Shown: one piece after another, positions 25,370 to 35,000 of the stretch | Position numbering within the stretch: the first letter of the stretch is position 1 | Layout of the letters: every line of letters starts with the position of its first letter | IMG/VR virus record: IMGVR_UViG_3300050026_000055 | Coordinates: 32,281-96,280 of that record | Reading direction: 5' to 3' (one strand) | DNA length: 64,000 bases | DNA from: a virus | Made by a program: the position numbers and the translations under genes | The notes under the pieces: model-generated | The model's database searches: none | The model's input: only the letters and a program-made list of their open reading frames with translations | What the model was told of the DNA's origin: nothing

Positions 25370-27121
25370 TTACCTGTAAACCCCTGCCCGATTGTTGCTC
25401 CCACGATTCGGGGGAGGCATTGAACCACTCGGGTTAAACGTTGCGGTTACTGTGCAGTTGCTCGCTGGCATGTTGCCCGTGAAAGTTGTCGTGCCCGAAC
25501 CGCCGCAACCGCTTACGGTCGCCAGGGTCGAACCGCCCGACGCTGATACTGTGCAGGAGTATGCCGTGCCGCTGCTTATACCGCTCCCAGATGGCGAGCA
25601 TGACACTGTGCCTGATCCGGTGCCAGCCGTAGCCGTGCTTAGGGTGTAGGTCGATCCACCGCAGCTCTGTGTGATTGTCGGAGTAAGCCCAAGAAGCGAG
25701 CTATCAATCCCGACCGTTCCCACATTGCAATAGGTGAGGCTCACGGTATCATTCACTAAGTTTCCGCTAGTGGCCGCAGTGCGCTCGTTTTGCGCGGTGA
25801 ACTTGTCACCAGTGCCAGCTTGCCCAGGGATTGCCGATGCGTTCTCATTATTCAGGGTAATAATCGAGCGTGTCCCGTTGCCTTGCGGCTGTACAGCTCC
25901 ACCGCCCCAAGCGCCAGTGCAGCCACCCGCATTGCAGGTGTAGGTGTTGCCTGAAAAGAGAATACCGTTCGTCGATGACCAGGCGCGAAGGAAATAAATG
26001 CCAGACCTTCCTGGCCCCAGGTCACACTGATTATTGGTTACGGTTAAGCCTTGCAGGTCGTTATCTCCGTTGTCCGGGTCGCCGATGTGGAAGCAATGGG
26101 CATTCGTACTATTACTTGGGTCGAGCACAGATAAGCACTGGTTATTGTTCCAGGTCGTGTTGATGGAGTTGCGGGTGCGGAAGCAACGATTGTTATTGGC
26201 AATGACCGTGTTGTTATATGCCTGCGCTCCTGCGCTGCCTATTACATTCAATGGCGAAGTGTACGTACCGCTAACAGCTTCTCCCCCATCCAAGATGATA
26301 CCGCGACCAAAGCTGTTATTTGGATAGCTGCTCTCGGGAAGTAGAGTGTTGGCGACCAGATTGATGTAGTTGTTGTGGACGAGGCTGTTGGCGATGTTGT
26401 AGAGCGCTATTCCTTGGCAGCTTGAAGACGTTGCCGGACAGGTCAGGTTGTTGTAGTAGACCTCAAACGGATCGTAACCCGCGCTGCTGCCCAACAGGTA
26501 AAAGTTTGCCGTTCTGGAACTGGTGGTGTTCGCCGGGGCGGTTGAGGTGATGTTGTAAATTTGGACTGTCGGGTTCACTGAGCACTGACTTGCCGGTGGT
26601 CCCGAACTCACGAACAAATTGAAATCAGCGTCCACGCCAGAGGTGACGGTTAGGTGGTGCAACCGAAGCGGAGACGACGCGGGGCAACCCAAACCCGTGA
26701 AGTAAATTCCCGCATAAGAGTACATGCCAGCGGCGATCTGTTGGTCGTACCCTATGTCGTGGGTCACGGAGCCGTTATAAATTTCTGCATCCTGGGCGGT
26801 GCTGTTGGCGTAGATGCCGCCAGTGACCGTGTGACCGTTCAGGTTCAGCGTGATCCCTGTACCGGCCAAACTAAAACAAGCCGACTGTGCTGCCGTGTTC
26901 GTGCTATAGGGGGTGGCAGTCACGTCTTGCGTGAGATAGTAACTTCCTGCTCCAAGTGAGAGGTTGCAGGCCGAGAGCGGTGTTTGCCCGACGGTCGAGA
27001 AACTGCCACCTACGTTGCCGCAAGTGCTTTGATCGGTTCCAGTCCCGCAGCCCGCTGGTAAAGCGAAAGACAAGCGGGCTGCCAGCAGGAGAACACAAGC
27101 GAGTTGAAATAGTCGCCTCAT
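25370..27121 (-). CDS. Secreted right-handed beta-helix protein
   Basis: 583 residues with a signal peptide (RRLFQLACVLLLAARLSFA). Long runs of short strands with Asn ladders (NNYINLVAN, YNNTVIANNNRCFRTRNSINTTWNNNQC, GLTVTNNQCD) indicate a pectate-lyase-like beta helix. The end carries a GSGTVSCSPSGSGISSGTAY ... TVTATF repeat of the kind found at the end of bacterial surface proteins. GC-richer than its surroundings. A role as fibre, depolymerase or secreted host-modifying protein is possible; no catalytic residues can be assigned. Confidence 0.65.
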   Translation of the reverse strand: MRRLFQLACVLLLAARLSFALPAGCGTGTDQSTCGNVGGSFSTVGQTPLSACNLSLGAGSYYLTQDVTATPYSTNTAAQSACFSLAGTGITLNLNGHTVTGGIYANSTAQDAEIYNGSVTHDIGYDQQIAAGMYSYAGIYFTGLGCPASSPLRLHHLTVTSGVDADFNLFVSSGPPASQCSVNPTVQIYNITSTAPANTTSSRTANFYLLGSSAGYDPFEVYYNNLTCPATSSSCQGIALYNIANSLVHNNYINLVANTLLPESSYPNNSFGRGIILDGGEAVSGTYTSPLNVIGSAGAQAYNNTVIANNNRCFRTRNSINTTWNNNQCLSVLDPSNSTNAHCFHIGDPDNGDNDLQGLTVTNNQCDLGPGRSGIYFLRAWSSTNGILFSGNTYTCNAGGCTGAWGGGAVQPQGNGTRSIITLNNENASAIPGQAGTGDKFTAQNERTAATSGNLVNDTVSLTYCNVGTVGIDSSLLGLTPTITQSCGGSTYTLSTATAGTGSGTVSCSPSGSGISSGTAYSCTVSASGGSTLATVSGCGGSGTTTFTGNMPASNCTVTATFNPSGSMPPPNRGSNNRAGVYR

Positions 27122-27122
27122 G

Positions 27123-29477
27123 TTATTGATGCTCCAACAGCAAGTTGAGTGCAGACCATCCAGTACTCCAACTAAGGGTTCCGGTACACCCCTTTGACCC
27201 GTTGCTGCTTATTAGTTGATCACCCACCACAAGGTAGTTATCGTCTACGGATAACCGTGTGGTTGCACCATTAGTCCAAGTAATGCCTGGATCACCGCCG
27301 CCAGAGTTATAAAACGCGCAAATCTGCGTGTCCGGTTGTGCCGATGCCGTGACGGAGCCGCTAGACAATGCCGTGCCTGTCCCGCCGGTTACAACGGGAG
27401 TACCATCCAGCGTGCATGATCCGCTGCTGTGCTCGAGCTCTACTATTCCGCCGTAGTTCGTCACGTTCGATAGAGTAATGGTTCGACTTCCGCCCGGAGA
27501 ACTTGCCAGACAAAAAGCGTAGAAAGAATGTCCAGTACCGTCAGGAATACCGCCAGTGCCAAGCAAAGGCGTATAGGCGTTGCTTAGATCATCGACCATT
27601 GAAACACCGTAGAAGTTTGCTGCGCCCGAAAAGAATAAGGTAATTCGGTTTCCTGATGTCGAACTAAACGCCGTCAGATTGCAGGGTTCTGATGAGCAAG
27701 TGCCAAGAGGATGTGCAACGACAAACGCCGGATTAGACGCAGCTATCGTGTACACTGCGTCATGCTCCGCGCTGGCTGCATAATTGGCTTTATACCCGAT
27801 GCTCTTGAGCGTGAACGTTGAACCCGGAGAAGTGAACGCGCCTGTATAATGCGTGCCTGTTGAGCAGCTCGAAGCTGTCCCCGCTGGCGTCGAACCGTTC
27901 GCCGTGTAGCACTTGTAATCACCACTCGATCCACCGCCAAGCGTTACCGACTGCGCCCCTCCATAGCTGCCAACTCCCGGCGAGTCAGTAATCGCACCGA
28001 CTTGGAAAGTCAGATCACTTCGCACCGGAGCCGAGGTCTGGAAGTGTGCTTCCTCGCACCGTGAGGCAAAACTGGCCTTAGTGCTGGAATCTGGCACAAC
28101 CGAAACGCCCGTAGTGTAAGCGGTGACTCCAGCAAGCGTGCAAGACGTTCCTTGGCAGCTTGAATAATAGGGAGTGCCGCCGCTGCACCCTGTAACGGTT
28201 TCAGTCACGTCATTGTTGACCGTCGCTGTGGTCTGCGAATTGACCGTTACGGGAGCCGTGGGCCAATCCGTTGAGCCTGCCGAAACCGTGCAGCTACCAC
28301 CCAAGGCGCAAGTCTGACCATTGACCGTGGTGCTAGCGTTCGAGGCTGCCTTGGTGTCGGCGTAGGTCTTGACGGCTTTCTGTGACGGAACTTTCGTATC
28401 GTCAGTGCCGAGCGTTCCGGTTGTGTCCAGCTTTGCCGAAGGAATAAACGTACTTTGCGGAACTGAGCCACCGTTCGTTTGCAGATCGCCCGACGATCCG
28501 GCAGCAGGACTTCCGCCCTTGAGCGTCCACGTATCGCAATTTCCGGTCGTCAAGTGCGTGCAAGCGTAATCCTGCTGTTTCGTTCCGCCACCAGCCGGAC
28601 AATCACCGTCGTAGACGCTCACCGTTTCATACAGGGTTGATCCGGTCAAAGCCGCCATTTGAGCGCAGGTTTTCGGGCCGCCTCCAGCTACTATCGCGCT
28701 TGCCTCGAGGGTACCTGGCGTCGAGATGTTTCCAGAGCTGTCGATGGTCACCGGCGTAGTCTTCACGTCGCCGTTGCCGGCCACCACCACCACCTTGCTG
28801 GCGTTGCCGCTGCTCAGATCGGCCGCGGTGTTGGTCACCGTTGTGGCGCAGGACACAGATCCATCCGTGCCGATGGATTGTACAAATTGGCTGGGGCAGG
28901 CATTTGACTCCACCCCACCCAACGTGGATGCGGTTGGTGCTGGCAGTTGTGCTGCTGGAATCTTTGTATTTGAATCCAGTGAAGCTATGCCGCTCGCTGC
29001 GCCTACCGATGAGGTTGGAACCTTGGTTGAATCGTAAACCGTGCAACTGGAGCCTAGAGCGCAGGTCTGACCATTTACAGAAGTGGAAGCACTGGAAGCA
29101 GCCTTCGCATCGAGCGCAGTCTGAGTGGCGGAACTGATTGGCTTGTTGGCGTCGGATGTGTTGTCCACGTTCCCCAGGCCGACATCGCCTTTAGCCTTTG
29201 CACCAACTGCTACCCAAGCCGAGCCGTTGGACCGGCAAAGCGCGGGCGTCGTCCCGCTGCCGACTGTGCAATCGGTTACGCTTGCCGCATCGCTGACGAT
29301 GGTTGTGCAGCCCGAACAGGAGGCCGCAGCTGGAAGCTGATTTGCGCCTGAGCCGATGGTCTTGGGACCGAGTATTATCGTGCCCGCCGCGGATGAACCC
29401 GCCGCGGATGAAGGATTTTGTATTTGGCTAAATAGTGGCATTGATAATAGGCACATAATAATAAATAATTTTTTCAT
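27123..29477 (-). CDS. Fibre-like protein with N-terminal signal sequence
   Basis: 784 residues. The N-terminus looks like a signal peptide (KKLFIIMCLLSMPLFSQ), yet what follows is phage fibre sequence: GDVGLGNVDNTSDANKPIS, a recurrent collar/shaft element, and two copies of SVNGQTCALGSSCTV-type repeats. Near residue 510-590, GSYGGAQSVTLGGGSSGDYK ... FTLKSIGYKANYAASAEHDAVYTI matches a chitobiase C-terminal-like carbohydrate-associated domain. GC-rich relative to neighbours. Likely host-surface binding; why it carries a signal peptide is unclear. Confidence 0.65.
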   Translation of the reverse strand: MKKLFIIMCLLSMPLFSQIQNPSSAAGSSAAGTIILGPKTIGSGANQLPAAASCSGCTTIVSDAASVTDCTVGSGTTPALCRSNGSAWVAVGAKAKGDVGLGNVDNTSDANKPISSATQTALDAKAASSASTSVNGQTCALGSSCTVYDSTKVPTSSVGAASGIASLDSNTKIPAAQLPAPTASTLGGVESNACPSQFVQSIGTDGSVSCATTVTNTAADLSSGNASKVVVVAGNGDVKTTPVTIDSSGNISTPGTLEASAIVAGGGPKTCAQMAALTGSTLYETVSVYDGDCPAGGGTKQQDYACTHLTTGNCDTWTLKGGSPAAGSSGDLQTNGGSVPQSTFIPSAKLDTTGTLGTDDTKVPSQKAVKTYADTKAASNASTTVNGQTCALGGSCTVSAGSTDWPTAPVTVNSQTTATVNNDVTETVTGCSGGTPYYSSCQGTSCTLAGVTAYTTGVSVVPDSSTKASFASRCEEAHFQTSAPVRSDLTFQVGAITDSPGVGSYGGAQSVTLGGGSSGDYKCYTANGSTPAGTASSCSTGTHYTGAFTSPGSTFTLKSIGYKANYAASAEHDAVYTIAASNPAFVVAHPLGTCSSEPCNLTAFSSTSGNRITLFFSGAANFYGVSMVDDLSNAYTPLLGTGGIPDGTGHSFYAFCLASSPGGSRTITLSNVTNYGGIVELEHSSGSCTLDGTPVVTGGTGTALSSGSVTASAQPDTQICAFYNSGGGDPGITWTNGATTRLSVDDNYLVVGDQLISSNGSKGCTGTLSWSTGWSALNLLLEHQ

Positions 29478-29489
29478 TTAAAATCCTTG

Positions 29490-29774
29490 TTAAACAATAT
29501 ACAAAACATCTATTACATCGTTTTGTGTACCTATAATATACCACTCATTCAAATTAGTAACATTATTAATATTAAAGGCTCCTGCGTTAATGGACCCTCC
29601 TCCACCACCGCTTTGTGTTACTAATTCAATGCCTTTAGTCGTTGAAACAGTAGAATCTCCAACTCTACAACTATGTGCGGCATTATTTTGAATCATTAAT
29701 TGCCGTATTCCGACTTTTGTAGCTGAAATCTGTGTAGCTCCTGCTCCTAATGTTATTTGTAAAAGATTAAGCAT
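29490..29774 (-). CDS. Small structural protein
   Basis: 94 residues: LLQITLGAGATQISATKVG, IQNNAAHSCRVGDSTVS, a glycine linker (SGGGGGS), then NLNEWYIIGTQNDVIDVLYIV. The all-beta pattern with a VGDSTVS turn is common in small phage virion proteins. Lies between the fibre module and the duplicated decoration-like genes, just after an intrinsic terminator. Confidence 0.6.
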   Translation of the reverse strand: MLNLLQITLGAGATQISATKVGIRQLMIQNNAAHSCRVGDSTVSTTKGIELVTQSGGGGGSINAGAFNINNVTNLNEWYIIGTQNDVIDVLYIV

Positions 29775-29789
29775 AATTTTTTCCTCAAG

Positions 29790-29817
29790 ATAAAAGGGGA
29801 GAATTAAGTCTCCCCTT
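29790..29817 (-). terminator. Intrinsic terminator after the decoration-like genes
   Basis: 9-bp perfect stem AAGGGGAGA/TCTCCCCTT with a 6-nt loop, followed on the - strand by TTATCTTG after the stem's own TT (CCCCTTTTATC). It lies directly after the gene 29828-30451. Confidence 0.8.
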
Positions 29818-29827
29818 ACTACACAAA

Positions 29828-30451
29828 TTACTCCATAGACATTGTGAATTCAGTGATTGCACATGTCTCAGACGTATCAGATACACTATTCAAAACCGAT
29901 GCACAGAACGAAATGGCCGGGGTATTATTACCAAGCGGGGGCGTTATATAGCCCGAACTCGGGGTCGAATTGGCGAACAAAGCTGTGTTCAAATTCGGAC
30001 AAGTCAAAGCAGCAGTAACGGTACTAATCGAAACCGCAGCTCCACAAATCATAACCGAAGGCAAAACAGCAACTATTGTTCCAGCATTTACATCACCAAA
30101 GAATTCCTGCTCAACACAGAAATCATAGTATGTGCCTGCTGTCAATGTTCCAGATGCAGCCGTGGTAAAGGTATCAGCTGGAGAGCCAGTCAATGCCAGC
30201 CCAGACCATGCCTGCCACAAAAGACCAAGTTTCACAGTCTGAGAAGTACCGTGAGCCTTAATCCATCCACCAAGGTTAACCTTAAATCGCTTGCCCTGCA
30301 TCTGATTCGCAGAAGGGCCATTCAGATAAAGATTACCGGCAGTTTGACCAGCAAGTACACCAGCAGCATCAACCTGTATAATCTGCTCCGCTAATCCAGC
30401 AGCGGTAGTGAAAGCACTGTAAATTTCATATGCTCTTGCAACGATAGCCAT
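29828..30451 (-). CDS. Virion (decoration-like) protein, tandem paralogue 1
   Basis: 207 residues, beta-rich: SAFTTAAGLAEQIIQVD, NQMQGKRFKVNLGGWIKAHG, ADTFTTAASGTLTAGTYYDF, ending TCAITEFTMSME. The adjacent gene 30490-31125 encodes the same architecture with many identical positions and the same end (TCALTEFTLSME), and both start codons are preceded by the identical AAGGAGATTTTT. Position between fibre and capsid genes and the all-beta pattern suggest head decoration or another abundant virion protein. Confidence 0.65.
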   Translation of the reverse strand: MAIVARAYEIYSAFTTAAGLAEQIIQVDAAGVLAGQTAGNLYLNGPSANQMQGKRFKVNLGGWIKAHGTSQTVKLGLLWQAWSGLALTGSPADTFTTAASGTLTAGTYYDFCVEQEFFGDVNAGTIVAVLPSVMICGAAVSISTVTAALTCPNLNTALFANSTPSSGYITPPLGNNTPAISFCASVLNSVSDTSETCAITEFTMSME

Positions 30452-30489
30452 AAAAATCTCCTTAAAAATTGTGTGTTCCTTGGTCTAAA

Positions 30490-31125
30490 TTACTCCATAG
30501 ACAAAGTGAACTCAGTCAAAGCGCATGTCTCAACCAAATCAGAAACCTGCGTGTTTGTTATCGAAGCACAGAACGCTATCACCGGAAGGTTCATACCAAC
30601 CGTAGGTGTAAGATAACCAGTGCTCTGTCCAGAGGCTTGCCATGCGGCACTCGCATTTAGGTTCGGACACGTTAATGGGGCAGTCACAGTGATGGTAGTC
30701 ACCGGAACGCCTGCAATCGTAACCGAAGGCAGATAAGCGATTATCTTTCCGGCATTAGCATCACCAAAAAACTCCTGTTCAATTACGAAGTCATAATAAG
30801 TGCCAGCCGTAAGTGCAGCCGATGCAACCGGGGTAAACGTGTCAGCCGGTGTAGAATTCAATGCACCTGCCGAAGTATATGCCTGCCACAAAAGGCCGAA
30901 TGCTACAGTCTGAGAGGCACCGTGGGCCTTCAACCAGCCGCCAACATTAACCTTAAATCGCTTTCCAGAAAGTTTATTACCGTCAGGACAGTTGTTAAGA
31001 TAAAAATTGCCAGCAGTTAGACCGGCGATAACTCCGCTAGTACTAACAGGAATAATCTGTTCAGATGTTCCCGCAATCGACGTGTATGCGGAAAATGCAA
31101 CTGGCGCTTGTGCTAGAATAGCCAT
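30490..31125 (-). CDS. Virion (decoration-like) protein, tandem paralogue 2
   Basis: 211 residues. Matches its downstream neighbour along the whole length, for example GKRFKVNVGGWLKAHGASQTV, EQEFFGDANAGKI and ISFCAS/IAFCAS near the end. Tandem duplication with divergence. Structural role inferred from context; no catalytic motif. Confidence 0.65.
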   Translation of the reverse strand: MAILAQAPVAFSAYTSIAGTSEQIIPVSTSGVIAGLTAGNFYLNNCPDGNKLSGKRFKVNVGGWLKAHGASQTVAFGLLWQAYTSAGALNSTPADTFTPVASAALTAGTYYDFVIEQEFFGDANAGKIIAYLPSVTIAGVPVTTITVTAPLTCPNLNASAAWQASGQSTGYLTPTVGMNLPVIAFCASITNTQVSDLVETCALTEFTLSME

Positions 31126-31148
31126 AAAAATCTCCTTTACTACTTTGA

Positions 31149-31304
31149 TTACTCTTTAACCGGAACGTCAAGAACTGGAGTTAATTGGGCCAACCAATAT
31201 TCACAATCCTGAACAGCACCGTTCAAAGCATTATAATTGGCGTGGACTGCTGCCATTTGATTCTTCAATTCAGCAATCCGCGCCTCAAGTGCTTCTTTAT
31301 TCAT
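31149..31304 (-). CDS. Small coiled-coil protein
   Basis: A 51-residue frame with a strong ribosome site (GGAGGAG, 4 nt before ATG 31304). Sequence MNKEALEARIAELKNQMAAVH is a regular amphipathic helix, followed by YNALNGAVQDCEYWLAQL and the end TPVLDVPVKE. It fills the gap between two virion genes and is clearly translated in context. Function unknown; a small assembly or accessory protein is plausible. Confidence 0.7.
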   Translation of the reverse strand: MNKEALEARIAELKNQMAAVHANYNALNGAVQDCEYWLAQLTPVLDVPVKE

Positions 31305-31340
31305 TTTCTCCTCCATTATTAGTATTACGCATACAACTCG

Positions 31341-31889
31341 TTACCCAAGATACTTCAGACGAAGATGAAATGAGTATTTCATTTGAGCAGCAGTATCCGA
31401 AGTATATCCAACAGCATACTGGATTACCGAAGCAGCCTTAGCATTAACTGTAGCCGAACCGGAAAGCATTGTGGTCGTCAAGTTACCAGACGAACCGGCA
31501 ACACCAACTGTGCTAGGAATCGTAGAATCATCTTTATCTGTGTAAGTAAAGACAACTCCAGTAGAACCAGTCAACGTAGATGTTCCAGCACCAGTGCTAG
31601 CAACAGTCGTTACCTTTGCTTCCCAATCAATTTTATAAAGACCCGCCATATTAGCCGGAACTGTATAAAACGTTGTTGCGCTAATCGCTGCGGCCTGTGC
31701 CAATAAATCTAGTTTAGTTACAACAGACCCAAGCAACGGAACCCAACCGTTGCCCATAGACACGTAACTAGTACCATTTAATGTATCCAAACCGATAGAT
31801 GGATATTGCGCAGAGCCGGGAGCAACAATTGCGCCACTTCCAGTACCAGTCGGGGGAACGCCTTGAAAAATATAATCAATATTTGCCAC
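31341..31889 (-). CDS. Virion structural protein
   Basis: 182 residues, beta-rich with Ser/Thr/Gly loops (IFQGVPPTGTGSGAIVAPGS, ATTFYTVPANMAGLYKIDWE, STVGVAGSSGNLTTTML). Located immediately downstream of the capsid gene, as head accessory proteins usually are. Resembles small jelly-roll-type decoration or fibre-associated proteins, but no family recognised. Confidence 0.55.
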   Translation of the reverse strand: MANIDYIFQGVPPTGTGSGAIVAPGSAQYPSIGLDTLNGTSYVSMGNGWVPLLGSVVTKLDLLAQAAAISATTFYTVPANMAGLYKIDWEAKVTTVASTGAGTSTLTGSTGVVFTYTDKDDSTIPSTVGVAGSSGNLTTTMLSGSATVNAKAASVIQYAVGYTSDTAAQMKYSFHLRLKYLG

Positions 31890-31910
31890 AAATTTCTCCT
31901 TAAAATCAAC

Positions 31911-31943
31911 CCAAAGGTGCCCAAATTAATGAGCACCTTTTGG
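31911..31943 (-). terminator. Hairpin after the major capsid gene (partial terminator)
   Basis: 8-bp stem AAAGGTGC/GCACCTTT with a 12-nt loop begins 18 nt after the capsid stop on the - strand. It is followed by GGGTTGATTTT, a poor T tract, so it may reduce rather than stop transcription or protect the mRNA 3' end. Confidence 0.55.
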
Positions 31944-31957
31944 TATTGTTGATTTTA

Positions 31958-32040
31958 TTAACTGATAGCAGAACCAGCGTCGATATAACGCAGACGAATC
32001 GTGGTATCAGGCCCAAGACTAACTGTAAAATGGACCTTAT
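31958..32040 (-). CDS. Major capsid protein, exon 4
   Basis: 83 nt encoding the last 26 residues, (Y)KVHFTVSLGPDTTIRLRY to the stop. The first codon TAT is completed by the final T of exon 3. Too short to be recognised as a separate gene. Confidence 0.82.
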
Positions 32041-35000
32041 CATTCTGTTATCGTGATATTATTTAATTCCTTGGCGAGTTGTTCGACTTCTCGTACTCGT
32101 CGTAGAACTGTGTCGTCATCAACTTGTTTTCCACAAGCACGCGACATGTTAATTTTCATCCAAGAGAATAAAGTAAACTTTGATTTACTCACTTGGCATG
32201 ACATATAAGCGCTATTTTGATTTGAAGAGCAGCATGGAACAAGATTTCCCGGTTTGTGACCAAAATTTGAATCAACTCTGTCCAGCCCCCAAACCTTGCT
32301 ATCTGGCGGATAAGCCCCGCAGTAAGCACATGGCCGTGGTTTTCCAGTTTCATCCAAATAATAATGAATCGCTTGCGTTGGATTATCAAACCCAAATTCT
32401 CGATTCTCTACTTTATCTGTCCATTTCATCCCTAAGTATCGTTTTCTTAAAGATGGATAATATCCTCTTGACATTATCTTTGCTTTTTGTGAAAACTCCA
32501 TGCCAGCTTTTACATAAGCCGTTAAGAGTCCTTCTTTTCTCCAAATGCCCGCCCAACTTTCGATAGTTACAGGTAAAATACCGGTTCTATTGGTAATTTC
32601 CTTGTACGCTCTCTTAGATTGCAGCAGTTCAAGCACTTGTTGCTTCTGTTCTTTCGAATATGTCATAATTAACTAATTATACCACAGGTTAAGCATTTCT
32701 GTCAACCTCTTTTGATTGTTTTTCTCAAAAGTTCGGACTATCACATCACCACGTTAGTGGTGCTCTCTTGTTTAGTCTCTCACGGTGCCTTGCGGCTTCC
32801 GCCTTGTTGTCATTTCAGATTTCAAGTCAATTAAAGAGAGTTCTCACATTTGCTTTTCAGCAAAGTGACCCATACTTTTTAGGATGTCCATCCCGGAATC
32901 AAACCTTCCGGATCAGCTACCGATGGCTCGGCATTTTGCACGACATTGCATTTTATATTCTGCCACTCGCCCGAATCATAGCCCGTATCGCCCTGTGCGC
33001 CAAGATTAATGGCGAACACGCCGTCACGACCAAAGATATAGGTACGAAGCGCAGTCAGACCAGTAATCGCACCAGAGCCGGGATTGTAGTTGGCAGTCGT
33101 AGTAACAAGGTTTGTCTGGAAGAAATGAACGCCGGAAGCCGGAAGTTCGATAACTTCAGTCAAATCTGTACTAATCAACTCGTCCATCTTTGCAAAACCC
33201 ACCGGGGTGTGCTTCAAAATGTCGATAGGAGCATCGTTGCTATTATCGGCCAATATGTCACCAAGAGCAAACGGGTGAATACATTTGTGTTTAGGCTAAA
33301 TCAGAAACAATTTCTGAACCCTGATTCACATCAGGTGCGCTCTTACTGTCACCAGTAAGATCAGACTCTCTCATCACAGATTCATCATCTGCGTTTAGCG
33401 TATTAGTCGTTACGGATAATCCACGTTTATTTAGTGCTTGACACTCAAGCATCAGTTCCTTACGCCTATCTACATTTTTTAGTTCAGTACCACAAGACTG
33501 ACCTAAACGAATGTACTCAAGAATAAGTTTTGCTTGTTTTCTTTTTATCACTAAATACGGCAGAATTCCGAGAATCAATTCCTCAGTATTCTTTTTACCT
33601 TTAGGACGCCAACTATAAGCAATTTTATGTATTTCTTTTGCTCTACGGTGATGATAATAAACACCGCCAAAGTTTTTTATCAACCACTCCATCAGTTCGA
33701 TGTTAGTGTTTGTTATTTCAACCCTTTGGTTGGTGAAATTATATTGCCTTTCTTCACCAAGTTTAGTTGTGTAATAATTACCGTGATTTTGATAAATTGA
33801 AAATGTTCCTTCACCATCAAACAATCCGGCCAGATACGACCAGTACACCTTGTCAGGTGTTTTCATTTGGACTCTTTCCTCGGTATTGTCTCAGAAGCGT
33901 TCTGAGAGTTTCACCGATATAGCTAAATTATAGGGCGCTATTATAAACTAACGCCAGCAAACGACTTGCTTGCTTCATCGAACGGACGAACCGAACGACC
34001 AGCAAGAGACTGCACTTGGTTACGAATCTGAGACAGACTCAGAGTTGTAAAAGCAGTGGTACTTGCAGCAGCCAACTTTACAGCTACCGAACTATCAACA
34101 GTAGCCGCGCCATCAACAACCGCACGCACCAGAGCCGACAAAGACTCACCAAGACGATAAGACATCTCGCGAGCCACATTCTCAACCGTATTATCAATGG
34201 CAGTTGCCAAACTAAGCGAACTGAAATTTGCATAATCCTGTGTTGTTTAGGCTACCTGTATCACTACAGGAGCACTCTTATAGTTTTACCTATAAGATCG
34301 GACTCTATCATCACGTAAAATTACGTGTCTAACGTATTAGTCTCTAGGGATTTCCCACTATTAAGAGCCATACAAGCTACATGAAGTTCGGCTCGTCGTA
34401 AAGGATTTTCTTGTCCTCTCATACGAACCCATTCAAGTGCTATCAACGCCTGCTCTCGTTTTATGATATGATAAGGAAGAGTGCCAAGAAGAATAATTTC
34501 CATTCTCTCGTAACCACCATTTACAAACCATTCAAAACAGGTCTGTACACCTAGTTTACCCTTCTGCTTCGGCCTAAATTCTCCACCAAAATATCGTACC
34601 AACCAGCGCATCAACTTCATTGATGTGTTTGCTACCGATACTTTTAGATCGTATCCGAAGTATTCGTTGCCCTTTTTAGTTTGAAGTGTTGTTCTTGATA
34701 TTCCAATACAACCTTCGGCATCAATTGCCATAGCTAAACGAGCCCATTTAGTCTTATCATTAGTCATAATCTTAGGTCTTTCCTCGGTATTGTCTAATCA
34801 GACTGAGCTGAATAGGTTTTCACCGATATAGTTAGATTTTGATTACCGAGAACGCCAATTAAGCAAAAGCGTACTCGCCGATCACAGCAGTCGTAGTCAG
34901 GACGGAAACCTGAATCGGATTGCCGACTGTACCTTCCGAAACCTGAGAGGTATTGCCTGCCAGCGGAACGTACATAAACATCTGATACTGATTGCCGGAC

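Noticed and set aside
33941-34210. Separate gene in exon 2 region starting at TTG
   Set aside because: No ribosome site; the frame continues upstream to the splice site and matches the middle of the capsid family, so it is an exon.
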